Notes: generated from the letters alone by a model not told the origin. Counted from the stretch's first letter, positions 54,259-62,892 are shown. The stretch: 64,000 bases of DNA from Mycolicibacterium agri (GCF_002553505.1 NZ_PDCP01000025.1:1-64000), one strand, 5' to 3'. Made by a program: numbers and translations.

Positions 54259-55384
54259 CGACACCTTCCGGTGCGCAGCGATCGCTCTTGGAGCCGAGCT
54301 CGACATCGGGGCGACCGTCGGGCTGTGCGCTCATCCACGTCGACCAGATGCCGACCGAATAGGGTCCGGGATGGCCGTTCTCTTCGTAGAAGCCCTGCGG
54401 GTCATAGACTTTAGCCTCCGGATACGGCCACGGGCAGGCCACCGACGTGGCGATCCTGGTCCACTTGAGGATCGCGAAGCCGGTGCCGTAGGCGAAGTAC
54501 GCGAGGTTGACGATCACGAACATCACCACGAACATGCCCAGCGCGGGCCGGCTTGCGAAGATGCGCGCGCGCTGGGCCAGCTTCTCGGCCACGGTTCGGC
54601 CGGTGTCGTCGCGATACAGCAGCACGCCCGCCGGGATCATCACGAAGGTGACCATCACCGTTTCCCAGATGAACGGGAATTGGTATGTCTCGCCGACGAA
54701 CACGGAGCCGAACGGGACGACTTGCGAGTAGATGTAGAAGCCGGTGCGCACCAGCGTCACCTCGAGCATCGCGTCGATGATGATGCCGCACGGCAGGATG
54801 ATCAGCGCAAGGCTGATGAGCGGGTGACGCCACACGAACGAGTCGACGGGCCTGCGCGCCTGCAGTTTGCGCAGAATCCAGATCGCCGGGAAGTACGGGC
54901 CAAGGTAGAACATGATGTAGCCGATCACCAGAAACGGCTCGACCGTCGGCGACAGTGACACCAGCGGCCAATCCTCCGGCCAGTGCCACAGTTCCGGGTT
55001 GTACACGGCGAACGGTGACCAGTTCATGATCGGGTCCTGCCAGACGATCAGCGTCGTGACGATCCCCATCAACAGCACCGGATGGGCGCCGTGCCTGCGC
55101 CACGCGAAGACGTAGACGACGACGATGATCGACATCGAGATGATCGTGAAGATCTGAAACAGGTCCAGCCAGTGGTCGAACCCGAACAACGGCTCGACCG
55201 GTCGCGGCGCCCCCGTCACCTGGGGATTGCGGATGCGCGGCGACACCGCGCCTTTGCGCGCATTCACCGCGATGAGCGCCAGCAGAACCAGCGCGACGGC
55301 TATCCAGATCGCCCTGACCCACGAGCCCTTTTTGGTTTCGACCGTTGGGGTCTCGCCTGCGGGGACGGTCTGTTGGGTCGCCAT
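54251..55384 (-). CDS. AveC-family (spirocyclase-like) membrane protein
   Basis: 377 aa with about seven to eight membrane segments. The pattern resembles the AveC family, named for a spiroketal-forming dehydratase/cyclase in avermectin biosynthesis; conserved-looking loops include FGFDHWLDLFQ, WQDPIMNW and YGTGFAILKW. Most actinobacterial members are uncharacterised. In this operon it sits among oxidative enzymes, so a membrane enzyme acting on a lipid or polyketide-like substrate is plausible. It starts 6 bp downstream of the binding-protein gene stop. Confidence 0.72.
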   Translation of the reverse strand: MATQQTVPAGETPTVETKKGSWVRAIWIAVALVLLALIAVNARKGAVSPRIRNPQVTGAPRPVEPLFGFDHWLDLFQIFTIISMSIIVVVYVFAWRRHGAHPVLLMGIVTTLIVWQDPIMNWSPFAVYNPELWHWPEDWPLVSLSPTVEPFLVIGYIMFYLGPYFPAIWILRKLQARRPVDSFVWRHPLISLALIILPCGIIIDAMLEVTLVRTGFYIYSQVVPFGSVFVGETYQFPFIWETVMVTFVMIPAGVLLYRDDTGRTVAEKLAQRARIFASRPALGMFVVMFVIVNLAYFAYGTGFAILKWTRIATSVACPWPYPEAKVYDPQGFYEENGHPGPYSVGIWSTWMSAQPDGRPDVELGSKSDRCAPEGVDG

Positions 55385-55390
55385 GTCGGC

Positions 55391-56503
55391 CTACTCCTCA
55401 CCGAATCGGTCGACGAGATGGGAGTTGACGCCGTCGGCGGCGAGCCTGCGCGCCACCAGATAGCCTGCGCCCATCCACGCGCGGCGCGTCCAGTTGCCGA
55501 ACGACACCCTGGTGCCCGGTGCGCCTGCCGCGGCGGGCATCATCTTGACCCGTTCCAGTGCCTCCTTGACGCCGCGCGGGCTGAGCGGATGCGCGTCGGT
55601 GAACGCCCGCAACATGGCGTTGGCGACGTCGCAGTTGACCACCGGCACGCAGTACTGCGGGCGGCGGCCGTACTTGGCCTCGTACTTGTCCAGAAACGCC
55701 TGCCCGACAGGGTTTCCCTCGTCGTACTGGTCGACACCGGTCCACCCCATGAACGCGTTCCACATGATCGGGTTGATCCACGCGTTCTGGAAGGCGGTGC
55801 TGGTGAACCGCGGCGGATCCCAACCGGCCGATTCCAGAGCGGAGTTCAGAAAGACGATGCCGAAACCGAAGCCGCAGTGCACCAACGCGCTCGGCTTGGC
55901 CTCATGCATGGTCTGCACCGCAGCGGTGACGTCCTGCGCGGTCTGCGCGAGGGACTCCTCGGCGACGATCCGAATTCCCTTGCGCTTGCATGCGTTGCGG
56001 AAGTTCTTGACGTAGGTGTCGCCCACCAGCGACTGCTCGATCAGCACGCCGACCTCGGTGTGGCCGCCCTTGGCAAGCAGATCGGCCCAGAAGATCGGCT
56101 CGTCGGTCAGCGACCCCTGCGGGAACGAGAACGTCCACTCCCCCAGCCAGTCGTCGCTACCGGTGACGCTCAGGGCAGGCACCTTGAAGCGTTCTTCGAT
56201 GGCCTCCCGGGTCGGGATGCAGTTGTCGGAGATGTGCGGCCCGAACACGACGAGACAGCCCTCATCGACCAGTTCGCCATACGCGTCGATGACCGCCTTC
56301 ACTGACCCCTTCGGCAGCCCCTCCACCTCCCGGTAGACGATCTCGATGGGCCGGTCGATGACGCCGTTCTCCAGCGCCTCGCCGAACACCAACTCGAAGG
56401 GATTGGACAGGTCCTCCCGCATCTCCCGGGGGTAGAGATCGGGCAGCTTGAAGTCCATCAGGTAGCCGATTTTGATTGGCTCAGCAGAGCTTTCGTACGA
56501 CAT
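55391..56503 (-). CDS. Type-1 periplasmic-binding-protein-like protein without signal peptide
   Basis: 370 aa of the Leu/Ile/Val or amide-binding fold (IKIGYLMDFKLPD; LVVFGPHISDNCIPTREAIEERF; ALVHCGFGFGIVFLNSALES). The N-terminus MSYESSAEPIKIGYL begins almost directly with the first beta strand. There is no signal peptide or lipobox, and no permease or ATPase gene lies near. It may therefore be a cytosolic ligand-binding protein rather than a transporter subunit. An alternative upstream start is excluded by the closeness of the NorQ gene stop (24 bp). Confidence 0.82.
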   Translation of the reverse strand: MSYESSAEPIKIGYLMDFKLPDLYPREMREDLSNPFELVFGEALENGVIDRPIEIVYREVEGLPKGSVKAVIDAYGELVDEGCLVVFGPHISDNCIPTREAIEERFKVPALSVTGSDDWLGEWTFSFPQGSLTDEPIFWADLLAKGGHTEVGVLIEQSLVGDTYVKNFRNACKRKGIRIVAEESLAQTAQDVTAAVQTMHEAKPSALVHCGFGFGIVFLNSALESAGWDPPRFTSTAFQNAWINPIMWNAFMGWTGVDQYDEGNPVGQAFLDKYEAKYGRRPQYCVPVVNCDVANAMLRAFTDAHPLSPRGVKEALERVKMMPAAAGAPGTRVSFGNWTRRAWMGAGYLVARRLAADGVNSHLVDRFGEE

Positions 56504-56527
56504 GCGGCTATCTCCTACGGCGGTGCG

Positions 56528-57331
56528 TCAGTCGGCGGTCGAATCGGGCATGTACACGTCGATCATTTCGGCCAGGCCGCGTGTGACAGTCGAGTCGTCG
56601 GTGAGGGGCCCTGCGATGGCGGCGCGGGCGGCCTCGCGCGCACTGAGCCCCTCCGCGATCAGCTGGCCCGCCGCGATCAGTACCCGGGTCGACGCCACTT
56701 CGCGCAGCCCGCCGGTCTCCAACCGCCGGATGGCTTGGCCCAGTCGAACGAGTTCGGCGGCGCGTTCGTGATCGATGCGCGCCTCGTTGACGAGGATCTT
56801 CTCCTCGACATCCGGTGTGGGAAAACCGAAGTCGATCGCCACCATGCGTTGGCGCGTCGAATCTTTGAGGTCTTTGAGCACGCTCTGGTAGCCCGGGTTG
56901 TACGACACCACCAGGCCGAACCCCGGCGCCGCGTCGAGCGTTATGCCGAGCCGCTCGATCGGCAACTGGCGCCGATGGTCGGCCAGCGGGTGCAGCACCA
57001 CGGTGGTGTCCTGCCGCGCCTCGACGACCTCGTCGAGATAGCAGATCGCGCCGTCGCGCACGGCCCGCGTCAACGGTCCATCGACCCATTCGGTTTCGCC
57101 GCCGTGCAGCAGGAACCGCCCGACGAGATCGGCGGTGGTCAGGTCGTCATGGCAGGCGACGGTGATCAGCGGACGGTCCAGATCGTGCGCCATCGCCTCG
57201 ACGAACCGCGTCTTGCCACATCCTGTCGGACCCTTCAGCACGATCGACAGGTTTTGCCGGTAGGCCGCCTTGAACACCTGCTCCTCGTTGCCCACTGGCA
57301 CGTAATAGGGGCGGGGCGGCTTCACCGACAT
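56528..57331 (-). CDS. MoxR-type AAA+ ATPase (NorQ/CbbQ family)
   Basis: 267 aa. Walker A GPTGCGKT (34-41), Walker B ICYLDEVVEA (Asp100-Glu101), sensor region VSYNPGYQ. NorQ and CbbQ ATPases pair with a VWA protein to insert metal into, or reactivate, enzymes such as nitric oxide reductase or Rubisco; neither target occurs here. It is the first gene of the seven-gene operon to 49272 and has its own promoter with the shared cluster motif. Confidence 0.9.
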   Translation of the reverse strand: MSVKPPRPYYVPVGNEEQVFKAAYRQNLSIVLKGPTGCGKTRFVEAMAHDLDRPLITVACHDDLTTADLVGRFLLHGGETEWVDGPLTRAVRDGAICYLDEVVEARQDTTVVLHPLADHRRQLPIERLGITLDAAPGFGLVVSYNPGYQSVLKDLKDSTRQRMVAIDFGFPTPDVEEKILVNEARIDHERAAELVRLGQAIRRLETGGLREVASTRVLIAAGQLIAEGLSAREAARAAIAGPLTDDSTVTRGLAEMIDVYMPDSTAD

Positions 57332-57364
57332 GACGTCCTCTCTGAAGACTCCGCGTTCTCAAGC

Positions 57365-57394
57365 ACCCTAGCGCGGAACAGATGTTTGGTTCAA
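57365..57394 (-). promoter_or_regulatory. Cluster promoter/operator A (norQ operon)
   Basis: On the minus strand: -35 TTGAAC (57394-57389), 18-bp spacer, -10 TAGGGT (57370-57365). The spacer region holds CCAAACATCTGTTCC (57389-57375), the 15-bp motif shared with two other sites in the cluster. It lies 34 bp upstream of the NorQ start. Confidence 0.72.
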
Positions 57395-57405
57395 GATCCG
57401 GTTTG

Positions 57406-59097
57406 TCAGGCGACGCGCCGCCGCAGGTCCGCGGTGCGCAATGCGGCGCGAAACAGCGGCCCGATCACGTCGGCGAGCTGTTTGGGCTTGGGAATTGACG
57501 CGTGCGCTGCGCTGCCGAACACCCTGCGCAGTTCGCCCGATTCGGTGGCGGCGCCGATCGTCAGACACAGACAACCGATGCCCTGGCGGCGCGCTTCACC
57601 GAGTGCGCGATGCGCGTCGGCGGCCCCGTAGAACCGCTCGTAGCCATGGTCGTAGGCCAGTCCGTCCGACAGCACCACGAGCAGCCGACGCTTCGTACCG
57701 GCCTTTTCGGTAATCACCGAAGTGCCATGGCGAATCGCCGCGCCGAGACGCGAGTACGCACCGGGGGTGAGGCTGCCGAGCCGCCGCATCACCAGCGCGT
57801 CCAGGTTGTCGTCGAAGCGCTTGATGGGCAGCATGTGCACCGCTGAGCGGCCCTGCGACTGATAGGCGTACAGCGCCACACGATCGCCGAGGTCGTGCAG
57901 CGCGACGATCAAAGCGGCCGCCGCCGCGCGTTGTTGCTCATGCACGGTCTGCCCGAAAGTGCCTGCCTCGGAGGACGATCCGGACACATCGAGCAGAACG
58001 AGCACCGCCAGATCGCGCCGGCGACGCAGGTTGTCAAGGTAAACGGCCTCATCGGGGGTCGACCCCGCCATCATCTCCACCCGCGCCTCCACCGCGGCGT
58101 CGACGTCGATGTCGTCCCCCTGGGTCTGGCGATGGCAGCGGTCCAGCCCGATACCAAGCCGGGTCAGCGGCCGCCGCAACGCGTGCACGTCGGGGCGTGG
58201 CATCGAACGACGCTCGGTGACAGGCGAATCCAATTCGTGGACGGTGCACCAGTCCGGCCGGTATCGCTTTCGATGGGAATCCCACTCGGGATACTTCCTG
58301 CCTTCGCCGCCGCCGTCATCGGCGTTGTCGACCTCCGAAGGAGCGGCCGACGTCGACGTGACCATGCCTGCACCGCGGATGCCCTTGCTCGTTCGGTGCG
58401 TGGGGGTATCGGCGCCGGGAGACCCACCGCCACTGAGCTGCCGGACCCTGCTCATCATGCGCTGCAACAGCTTTCCCGCCGCGCCGCCGCCTCCGACGGG
58501 ATTGGAGAACGGGTCCATGACATCGGAGCCGTCGTCGTCGGCGTCGTCGAGTTCCGACAGTTCTTTCGGCGACTTGCGTCTGGGGTCGTGCGCGCCCGCC
58601 ACGTCGGCGGCCTTCGATTGTGCGTATGTCGCCAGCAGGTTGCGCGGTTTGATCACGCCGAAGCCGACCGGTGGATCGGCGATCTTCCTGTCGCGCGCCA
58701 AGGCCAGCGAGGCGGCCGGGGTCTGTGAGCGGATCGCGACGTTGAAGTCGATCAACGGCCGGAGGGCTTGCGGCAGCAGATCCTCGTTGGCCGCCAACGC
58801 CCGATGCCCTTCGATGGCCAGGTACTTCCTCGCCAGGCTGGGACGCCGCTGCAGCTTGCGCACCACGTCCGGCGCGAGGCTTCCCGCGGCCAAGAGCGAC
58901 GCCTGTACCGCCGCGGCCTGCAGCTGCCTGCCGGGCGTCTCCGAGGGGTCGACGAAGATCGTGATGCCGTCGGTCCACGGTGGTTCGCCGGGAACGCCCG
59001 CTGTCACCGCGACGGTACGGCCGGCCAGCGCCGACGCCACCAGTCCAAGCCTGCGCGGGCCGTCCTCGTCGTCGTCCTCCGGAGTGCCTGTCGCCAC
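57406..59097 (-). CDS. VWA-domain protein (NorD/CbbO family)
   Basis: 563 aa from GTG at 59097 (GAGG upstream). The C-terminal von Willebrand A domain has a full MIDAS: DVSGSSS, the Thr of LTPGAYSRLG, and the Asp of LSDGLAYDHGYERFYGAAD, the latter being typical of NorD. The N-terminal 340 residues are less conserved and include an acidic Asp/Glu-rich stretch. It is the expected partner of the MoxR ATPase just downstream, although the ATPase has its own promoter between them. Confidence 0.88.
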   Translation of the reverse strand: MATGTPEDDDEDGPRRLGLVASALAGRTVAVTAGVPGEPPWTDGITIFVDPSETPGRQLQAAAVQASLLAAGSLAPDVVRKLQRRPSLARKYLAIEGHRALAANEDLLPQALRPLIDFNVAIRSQTPAASLALARDRKIADPPVGFGVIKPRNLLATYAQSKAADVAGAHDPRRKSPKELSELDDADDDGSDVMDPFSNPVGGGGAAGKLLQRMMSRVRQLSGGGSPGADTPTHRTSKGIRGAGMVTSTSAAPSEVDNADDGGGEGRKYPEWDSHRKRYRPDWCTVHELDSPVTERRSMPRPDVHALRRPLTRLGIGLDRCHRQTQGDDIDVDAAVEARVEMMAGSTPDEAVYLDNLRRRRDLAVLVLLDVSGSSSEAGTFGQTVHEQQRAAAAALIVALHDLGDRVALYAYQSQGRSAVHMLPIKRFDDNLDALVMRRLGSLTPGAYSRLGAAIRHGTSVITEKAGTKRRLLVVLSDGLAYDHGYERFYGAADAHRALGEARRQGIGCLCLTIGAATESGELRRVFGSAAHASIPKPKQLADVIGPLFRAALRTADLRRRVA

Positions 59098-59110
59098 GCC
59101 ACCTCGCTCG

Positions 59111-59139
59111 TTGACCAAATATCTGTTCCACCGTAATGT
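59111..59139 (+). promoter_or_regulatory. Cluster promoter/operator B (SDR, divergent from norD)
   Basis: Plus strand: -35 TTGACC (59111-59116), 17-bp spacer, -10 TAATGT (59134-59139). CCAAATATCTGTTCC (59115-59129) is the shared 15-bp motif. It lies between the divergent NorD-type and SDR genes and could control both. Confidence 0.75.
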
Positions 59140-59179
59140 CCGCATCCGACGCCAGTCAACGAAACTGAAAGGCTTGCTC

Positions 59180-60103
59180 GTGATCGACTTCGACGGCCAG
59201 GTCGCGGTCGTCACCGGCGGCGGGCGCGGGCTGGGCCGGCTCTACGCCCTCGAGTTGGCACGCCGCGGCGCCAAGGTGGTCGTCAACGATCTCGGCGGCT
59301 CCATGCACGGGGAAGGGGCCGACGCGTCGGTCGCCGACAGTGTGGTCGAGGAGATCACGGCATTAGATGGAACGGCCGTGGCGTCGCACGACTCCGTCGA
59401 CAGACCCGAAGGCGGAAACGCGATCGTGCATACGGCCGTGACACGTTTCGGCCGGCTCGACGCGGTGATCAGCAACGCCGGGATCTTCGACAGCGTCGCA
59501 TTCGACGAGCTTTCGCCACAGCAGTGGCGCCGCATGATCGCCGTGCATCTCGACGGCGGGTTCTACCTCGCCCAGCCCGCCTACAAGGTGATGAAAGCGC
59601 AGAATTACGGGCGGTTCGTGTTCATTTCGTCGTCGGCGGGCATGTTCGGCCAGCATCTGGAGGCCCACTACGCCGCAGCCAAGGCCGGGCTCGTCGGTCT
59701 CACCAACGTGATCGCGTTGGAGGGGCAACCGCACGGGATCCTTGCCAACGCCGTGCTGCCGACCGGCTTTTCGCGGATGGTCAGTGAAACGGTCGGTGAT
59801 TCGAAGGCGCTTCAGGAGACCGGGTTCCTGGACGTGATCAAACCCGAGTTGGTGGTCCCGATGGTGGTCTATCTGGCGAGCCGGCAGTGCCAGGTCAGCC
59901 ACCAGAACTATTCGGCCATCGGCGGGCGGTTCGCGCGGGTGTTCATCGGCTTGGCGCAGGGCTGGCCGGCGCCGCCCGGCTCGCACCCGACCGCCGACGA
60001 CGTCGCCGCCCACTTCGCCGAAGTGTCTGCGACAGAGCCGTTCACCGTGCCTGGGGCGATCTACGACGAGGTCTTCGGGATCTACGAGCGATTGGGCCTT
60101 TAG
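59180..60103 (+). CDS. Short-chain dehydrogenase, 17-beta-HSD4/MFE-2-like
   Basis: 307 aa from GTG (AAAGG upstream). The segment VVTGGGRGLGRLYALELARRG followed by VVVNDLGGSMHGEG is typical of (3R)-hydroxyacyl-CoA dehydrogenases of the peroxisomal MFE-2 type. The catalytic motif is HYAAAKAGL. This suggests an acyl-CoA or steroid side-chain-like substrate; inference only. Its stop overlaps the convergent P450 gene by 4 bp. Confidence 0.9.
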   Translation: MIDFDGQVAVVTGGGRGLGRLYALELARRGAKVVVNDLGGSMHGEGADASVADSVVEEITALDGTAVASHDSVDRPEGGNAIVHTAVTRFGRLDAVISNAGIFDSVAFDELSPQQWRRMIAVHLDGGFYLAQPAYKVMKAQNYGRFVFISSSAGMFGQHLEAHYAAAKAGLVGLTNVIALEGQPHGILANAVLPTGFSRMVSETVGDSKALQETGFLDVIKPELVVPMVVYLASRQCQVSHQNYSAIGGRFARVFIGLAQGWPAPPGSHPTADDVAAHFAEVSATEPFTVPGAIYDEVFGIYERLGL

Positions 60104-61323
60104 TCCCACACCACCCTGAGATGCGGCGGAGAGCGGAAGAACATGCCGGAGATGTAGGGCTCGGGTGCGTCGGGGTCGAGCCGAAGCCCGAGTAGCCGGT
60201 CGAACAGCGTGTTGAAGATGATGGTGCTCTCCAGCCGCGCCAGATGCATCCCGAGGCAGACGTGCGCACCGTGCCCGAAACCGATGTGCGGCTTGCGTTC
60301 CCGAAAGATGTCGAATCGCTCGGGTAGGGTCCACCGCGACTCGTCGTGATTGGCGCTGCCGAGATTCACCGACATCGTCGAGCCCGCCGGGATCGACACG
60401 CCGTAGAACTCGATGTCGCGCGTGGTCTCGCGCATGAAGTTGAGCAGCGGGGTCTCCCAGCGGATGCCCTCTTCGATCGCCTGCGGTAGCAGGTCGCGGT
60501 CGGCGATGACCGCCGCCAGCTGGTCGGGATGTGTCAGCAGCCCGAACGCCAGGCTCGCCGTCGACCGCGATGTGGTTTCTGCGCCAGCGGGCAACAGGTT
60601 TCGCATGAACCCGTAGATCTGCTCGTCGGACATCTTCACGCCGTCGATGTCGGCCTCGGCCAGCACGCTGACTATGTCGTCGCGCGGGCTGCGTCGCCGG
60701 TCGGCCAGGATCCCGACGAAGTACTCCTTCAGCTGGGCCGAGGCCCGCAGCGCGCTGTCCATGTCGGAGTGGAAGCCGAGCAGGTCGATGGCCAGGCGGT
60801 GGAACTCTCCGATGTCGGTCTCCGGCAGGCCGATGAGCGCCGCGATGACGCGCACCGGTATCGGCATGAAGACCTCCTCGACCAGGTCTGCGCTCTTGTT
60901 CTCGCGCAACCGCTCCACGGTGCGCTCGACGAGGGGGCGCACCAGTTCGGCCTCCCAACGTCGCATCGAGGGCCTGGCGAAGGCGAACTCGTGCAGCCTG
61001 CGATACACCTGATGCTCCGGCTCCTGCATCTCGAGGATCGTCGGGCCCTGCAGGGGTCGCACGATCGCCTCGTAGCACTTGGTGCTGAACGTGCTGTTGT
61101 CGGTGAACACCGCCTTCACCGCGTCGAAGCTGTACGCGGTGAAGATCTGTTGACCGTCCGGGGGATTCTCGACAATCCCCATCTCTTTCCAGCCCGGGTG
61201 TACCGGAGCTTGTGCCCTCAGTTCGGCGAGCATCGGGTACGGCGACGCGTCGCCGTCGGCCCCCATCCCCGCGTCGAACTTCGCCTGCGCATCCTTGACA
61301 CCCTGCGACAACTGCTCGCTCAT
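60100..61323 (-). CDS. Cytochrome P450
   Basis: 407 aa. I-helix LPAGAETTSR, ExxR in EEGIRWETP, haem loop IGFGHGAHVCLGMHLAR with Cys356. Similar to the P450 at 50596. It is divergent from the double-TetR gene, and cluster motif C lies in their shared 138-bp region. Substrate unknown. Confidence 0.93.
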   Translation of the reverse strand: MSEQLSQGVKDAQAKFDAGMGADGDASPYPMLAELRAQAPVHPGWKEMGIVENPPDGQQIFTAYSFDAVKAVFTDNSTFSTKCYEAIVRPLQGPTILEMQEPEHQVYRRLHEFAFARPSMRRWEAELVRPLVERTVERLRENKSADLVEEVFMPIPVRVIAALIGLPETDIGEFHRLAIDLLGFHSDMDSALRASAQLKEYFVGILADRRRSPRDDIVSVLAEADIDGVKMSDEQIYGFMRNLLPAGAETTSRSTASLAFGLLTHPDQLAAVIADRDLLPQAIEEGIRWETPLLNFMRETTRDIEFYGVSIPAGSTMSVNLGSANHDESRWTLPERFDIFRERKPHIGFGHGAHVCLGMHLARLESTIIFNTLFDRLLGLRLDPDAPEPYISGMFFRSPPHLRVVWD

Positions 61324-61370
61324 CGCGCCCCTACTTCTCCACCAGCCGGCATGCCACCCGAGTTGGGTCG

Positions 61371-61399
61371 TTGACCAAAAATCTGTTCCGCATTATGGT
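61371..61399 (+). promoter_or_regulatory. Cluster promoter/operator C (double-TetR gene, divergent from P450)
   Basis: Plus strand: -35 TTGACC (61371-61376), 17-bp spacer, -10 TATGGT (61394-61399). CCAAAAATCTGTTCC (61375-61389) is the shared 15-bp motif. It is suited to autoregulation of the TetR gene and control of the P450 gene. Confidence 0.75.
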
Positions 61400-61461
61400 C
61401 GCCGCAAAGGGGGCGACACAAGGAGCGGCCGTGGATCCCGGACCAAGCCCATGAGCGGCCC

Positions 61462-62892
61462 ATGAGTGCCGCCGACGCAGCCCGTTCTACCGGCACTTTC
61501 CCTTCCCCGGACTACAAAGCCGCGACCCCGACTTCTGGTAGCGTTGACGAAACATTGGGTCGGTCAGGCAAACCCGTGACGGGAGTCAAGCGCCGTGGAG
61601 GTGTTGTGGGGCGTCCACAGGTGACGCCGAAGAATGCCGGGAACGCCTACGACGATGGGTCACGGCGAACCGAAATTCTGCAAACCGCGGCGTCTCTCAT
61701 CGCGAGTTCGGGCCTACGCACATCGCTTCAGGAGATTGCTGACGCTGCAGGGATTCTGCCGGGCAGCCTGTATCACCACTTCGAATCCAAGGAAGCGATC
61801 CTCGTCGAGTTGCTGCGGCGCTACCACGCCGATCTCGACCGCATCGCCGAGCAAGCGCTCAGCAGTCTCGACGATCCCTCGTCGCGGTCCGCCTTCGACC
61901 GGATCGTCGACCTGTGTTCGGCAATCGCGCAATGCGCGGTGATGCACAGGGCCGCGCTGCAGATGACGTTCTACGAAGGGCCCGGCTCCAGCAGGGAACT
62001 CACTGCCCTGGCCCGGCAGCGGCCGACGGCGATCCTGGAGGCGATGCTACAGACGCTGCGCGCCGCCCGCTGGAGCGGCTACCTCAAGCCGGACGTCGAC
62101 CTGCCGATCCTCGCCGACCGCATGGTTCAGGTGATGTTGCAGGTCGGGCTAGACGTCATCCGGCACAACGCCGGCGCGGACAAGCTCGCCGAGTTGCTCT
62201 GCCGAATCCTGCTCGAAGGCCTCGCCAGTGTGCCGCCGACCGATGACGAACTCGACAGGTCATCAGCGTTTCTGGCGGCCGACGCCGTGATCGCGGCGTG
62301 GGCGGAGGAACGCGCCGCCGAACCCGACGACAAGGCCGCATACATACGTGCCGTCGCGCGCGCGGAATTCGGCCGCAGGGGCTACGAGGTCACCACGATC
62401 CGCGACATCGCGTCGGCGGCACAGCTCGGGACGGGAACGGTGTATCGGCTGATCGGCTCCAAGGACCAGCTGCTGGCGTCGATCATGCAGTCGTTCGGCG
62501 AGAAGGTCGCCGAGGGTTGGACCGCGGTGTTGCGCTCGGACGCCTCGCCGATCGCCAAACTGGACGCGCTGAGCTGGGTCAACACGAATGTCCTCCACCG
62601 GTTCGGCGACGAGTTCCGCATTCAGCTCGCCTGGATGCGGCAGTCTCCCCCGGACACCCCGAACCCCGGCTGGTTATTCGCCAAGCGGGTGCGGCAGATG
62701 AAAACCCTTCTCGCCGAAGGGATCCGCAGCGGCGAGATCGTCATCGACAGCCCGTCGAACGAGATGTTGGCGCGATCCGTCATCGGTGTCGGGTGGATAC
62801 CCGAGAACATCCTGCACGAGCTCGGCACCCGGCGCTCGCTGATCCATCTGCGCGACACGGCGCTGCGCGGGGTCGCGACTAGCCGAGCGTGA
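61462..62892 (+). CDS. Fused double-TetR transcriptional regulator
   Basis: 476 aa with two complete TetR-type units. The first HTH is near residues 90-110 (TSLQEIADAAGILPGSLYHHF). The second is near 305-335 (TIRDIASAAQLGTGTVYRLIG). Each is followed by its own helical domain. The layout recalls M. tuberculosis Mce3R, also a tandem TetR protein. A covalent pseudo-dimer can recognise an asymmetric site, which fits the shared asymmetric motif. The ATG at 61462 is preferred; an N-terminal 60-residue tail is low in conservation. Predicted local regulator of the cluster. Confidence 0.9.
   Translation: MSAADAARSTGTFPSPDYKAATPTSGSVDETLGRSGKPVTGVKRRGGVVGRPQVTPKNAGNAYDDGSRRTEILQTAASLIASSGLRTSLQEIADAAGILPGSLYHHFESKEAILVELLRRYHADLDRIAEQALSSLDDPSSRSAFDRIVDLCSAIAQCAVMHRAALQMTFYEGPGSSRELTALARQRPTAILEAMLQTLRAARWSGYLKPDVDLPILADRMVQVMLQVGLDVIRHNAGADKLAELLCRILLEGLASVPPTDDELDRSSAFLAADAVIAAWAEERAAEPDDKAAYIRAVARAEFGRRGYEVTTIRDIASAAQLGTGTVYRLIGSKDQLLASIMQSFGEKVAEGWTAVLRSDASPIAKLDALSWVNTNVLHRFGDEFRIQLAWMRQSPPDTPNPGWLFAKRVRQMKTLLAEGIRSGEIVIDSPSNEMLARSVIGVGWIPENILHELGTRRSLIHLRDTALRGVATSRA

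Noticed and set aside
58109-59179. Long in-frame upstream extension of the plus-strand SDR gene
   Set aside because: The extension is antisense to the VWA gene; the SDR Rossmann motif begins just after the GTG at 59180, behind its own promoter and ribosome site.
49272-62892. Nitric oxide reductase locus, suggested by NorQ/NorD-type genes
   Set aside because: No norB or norC-like protein is encoded; the neighbours are P450s, dehydrogenases and an AveC-like protein.
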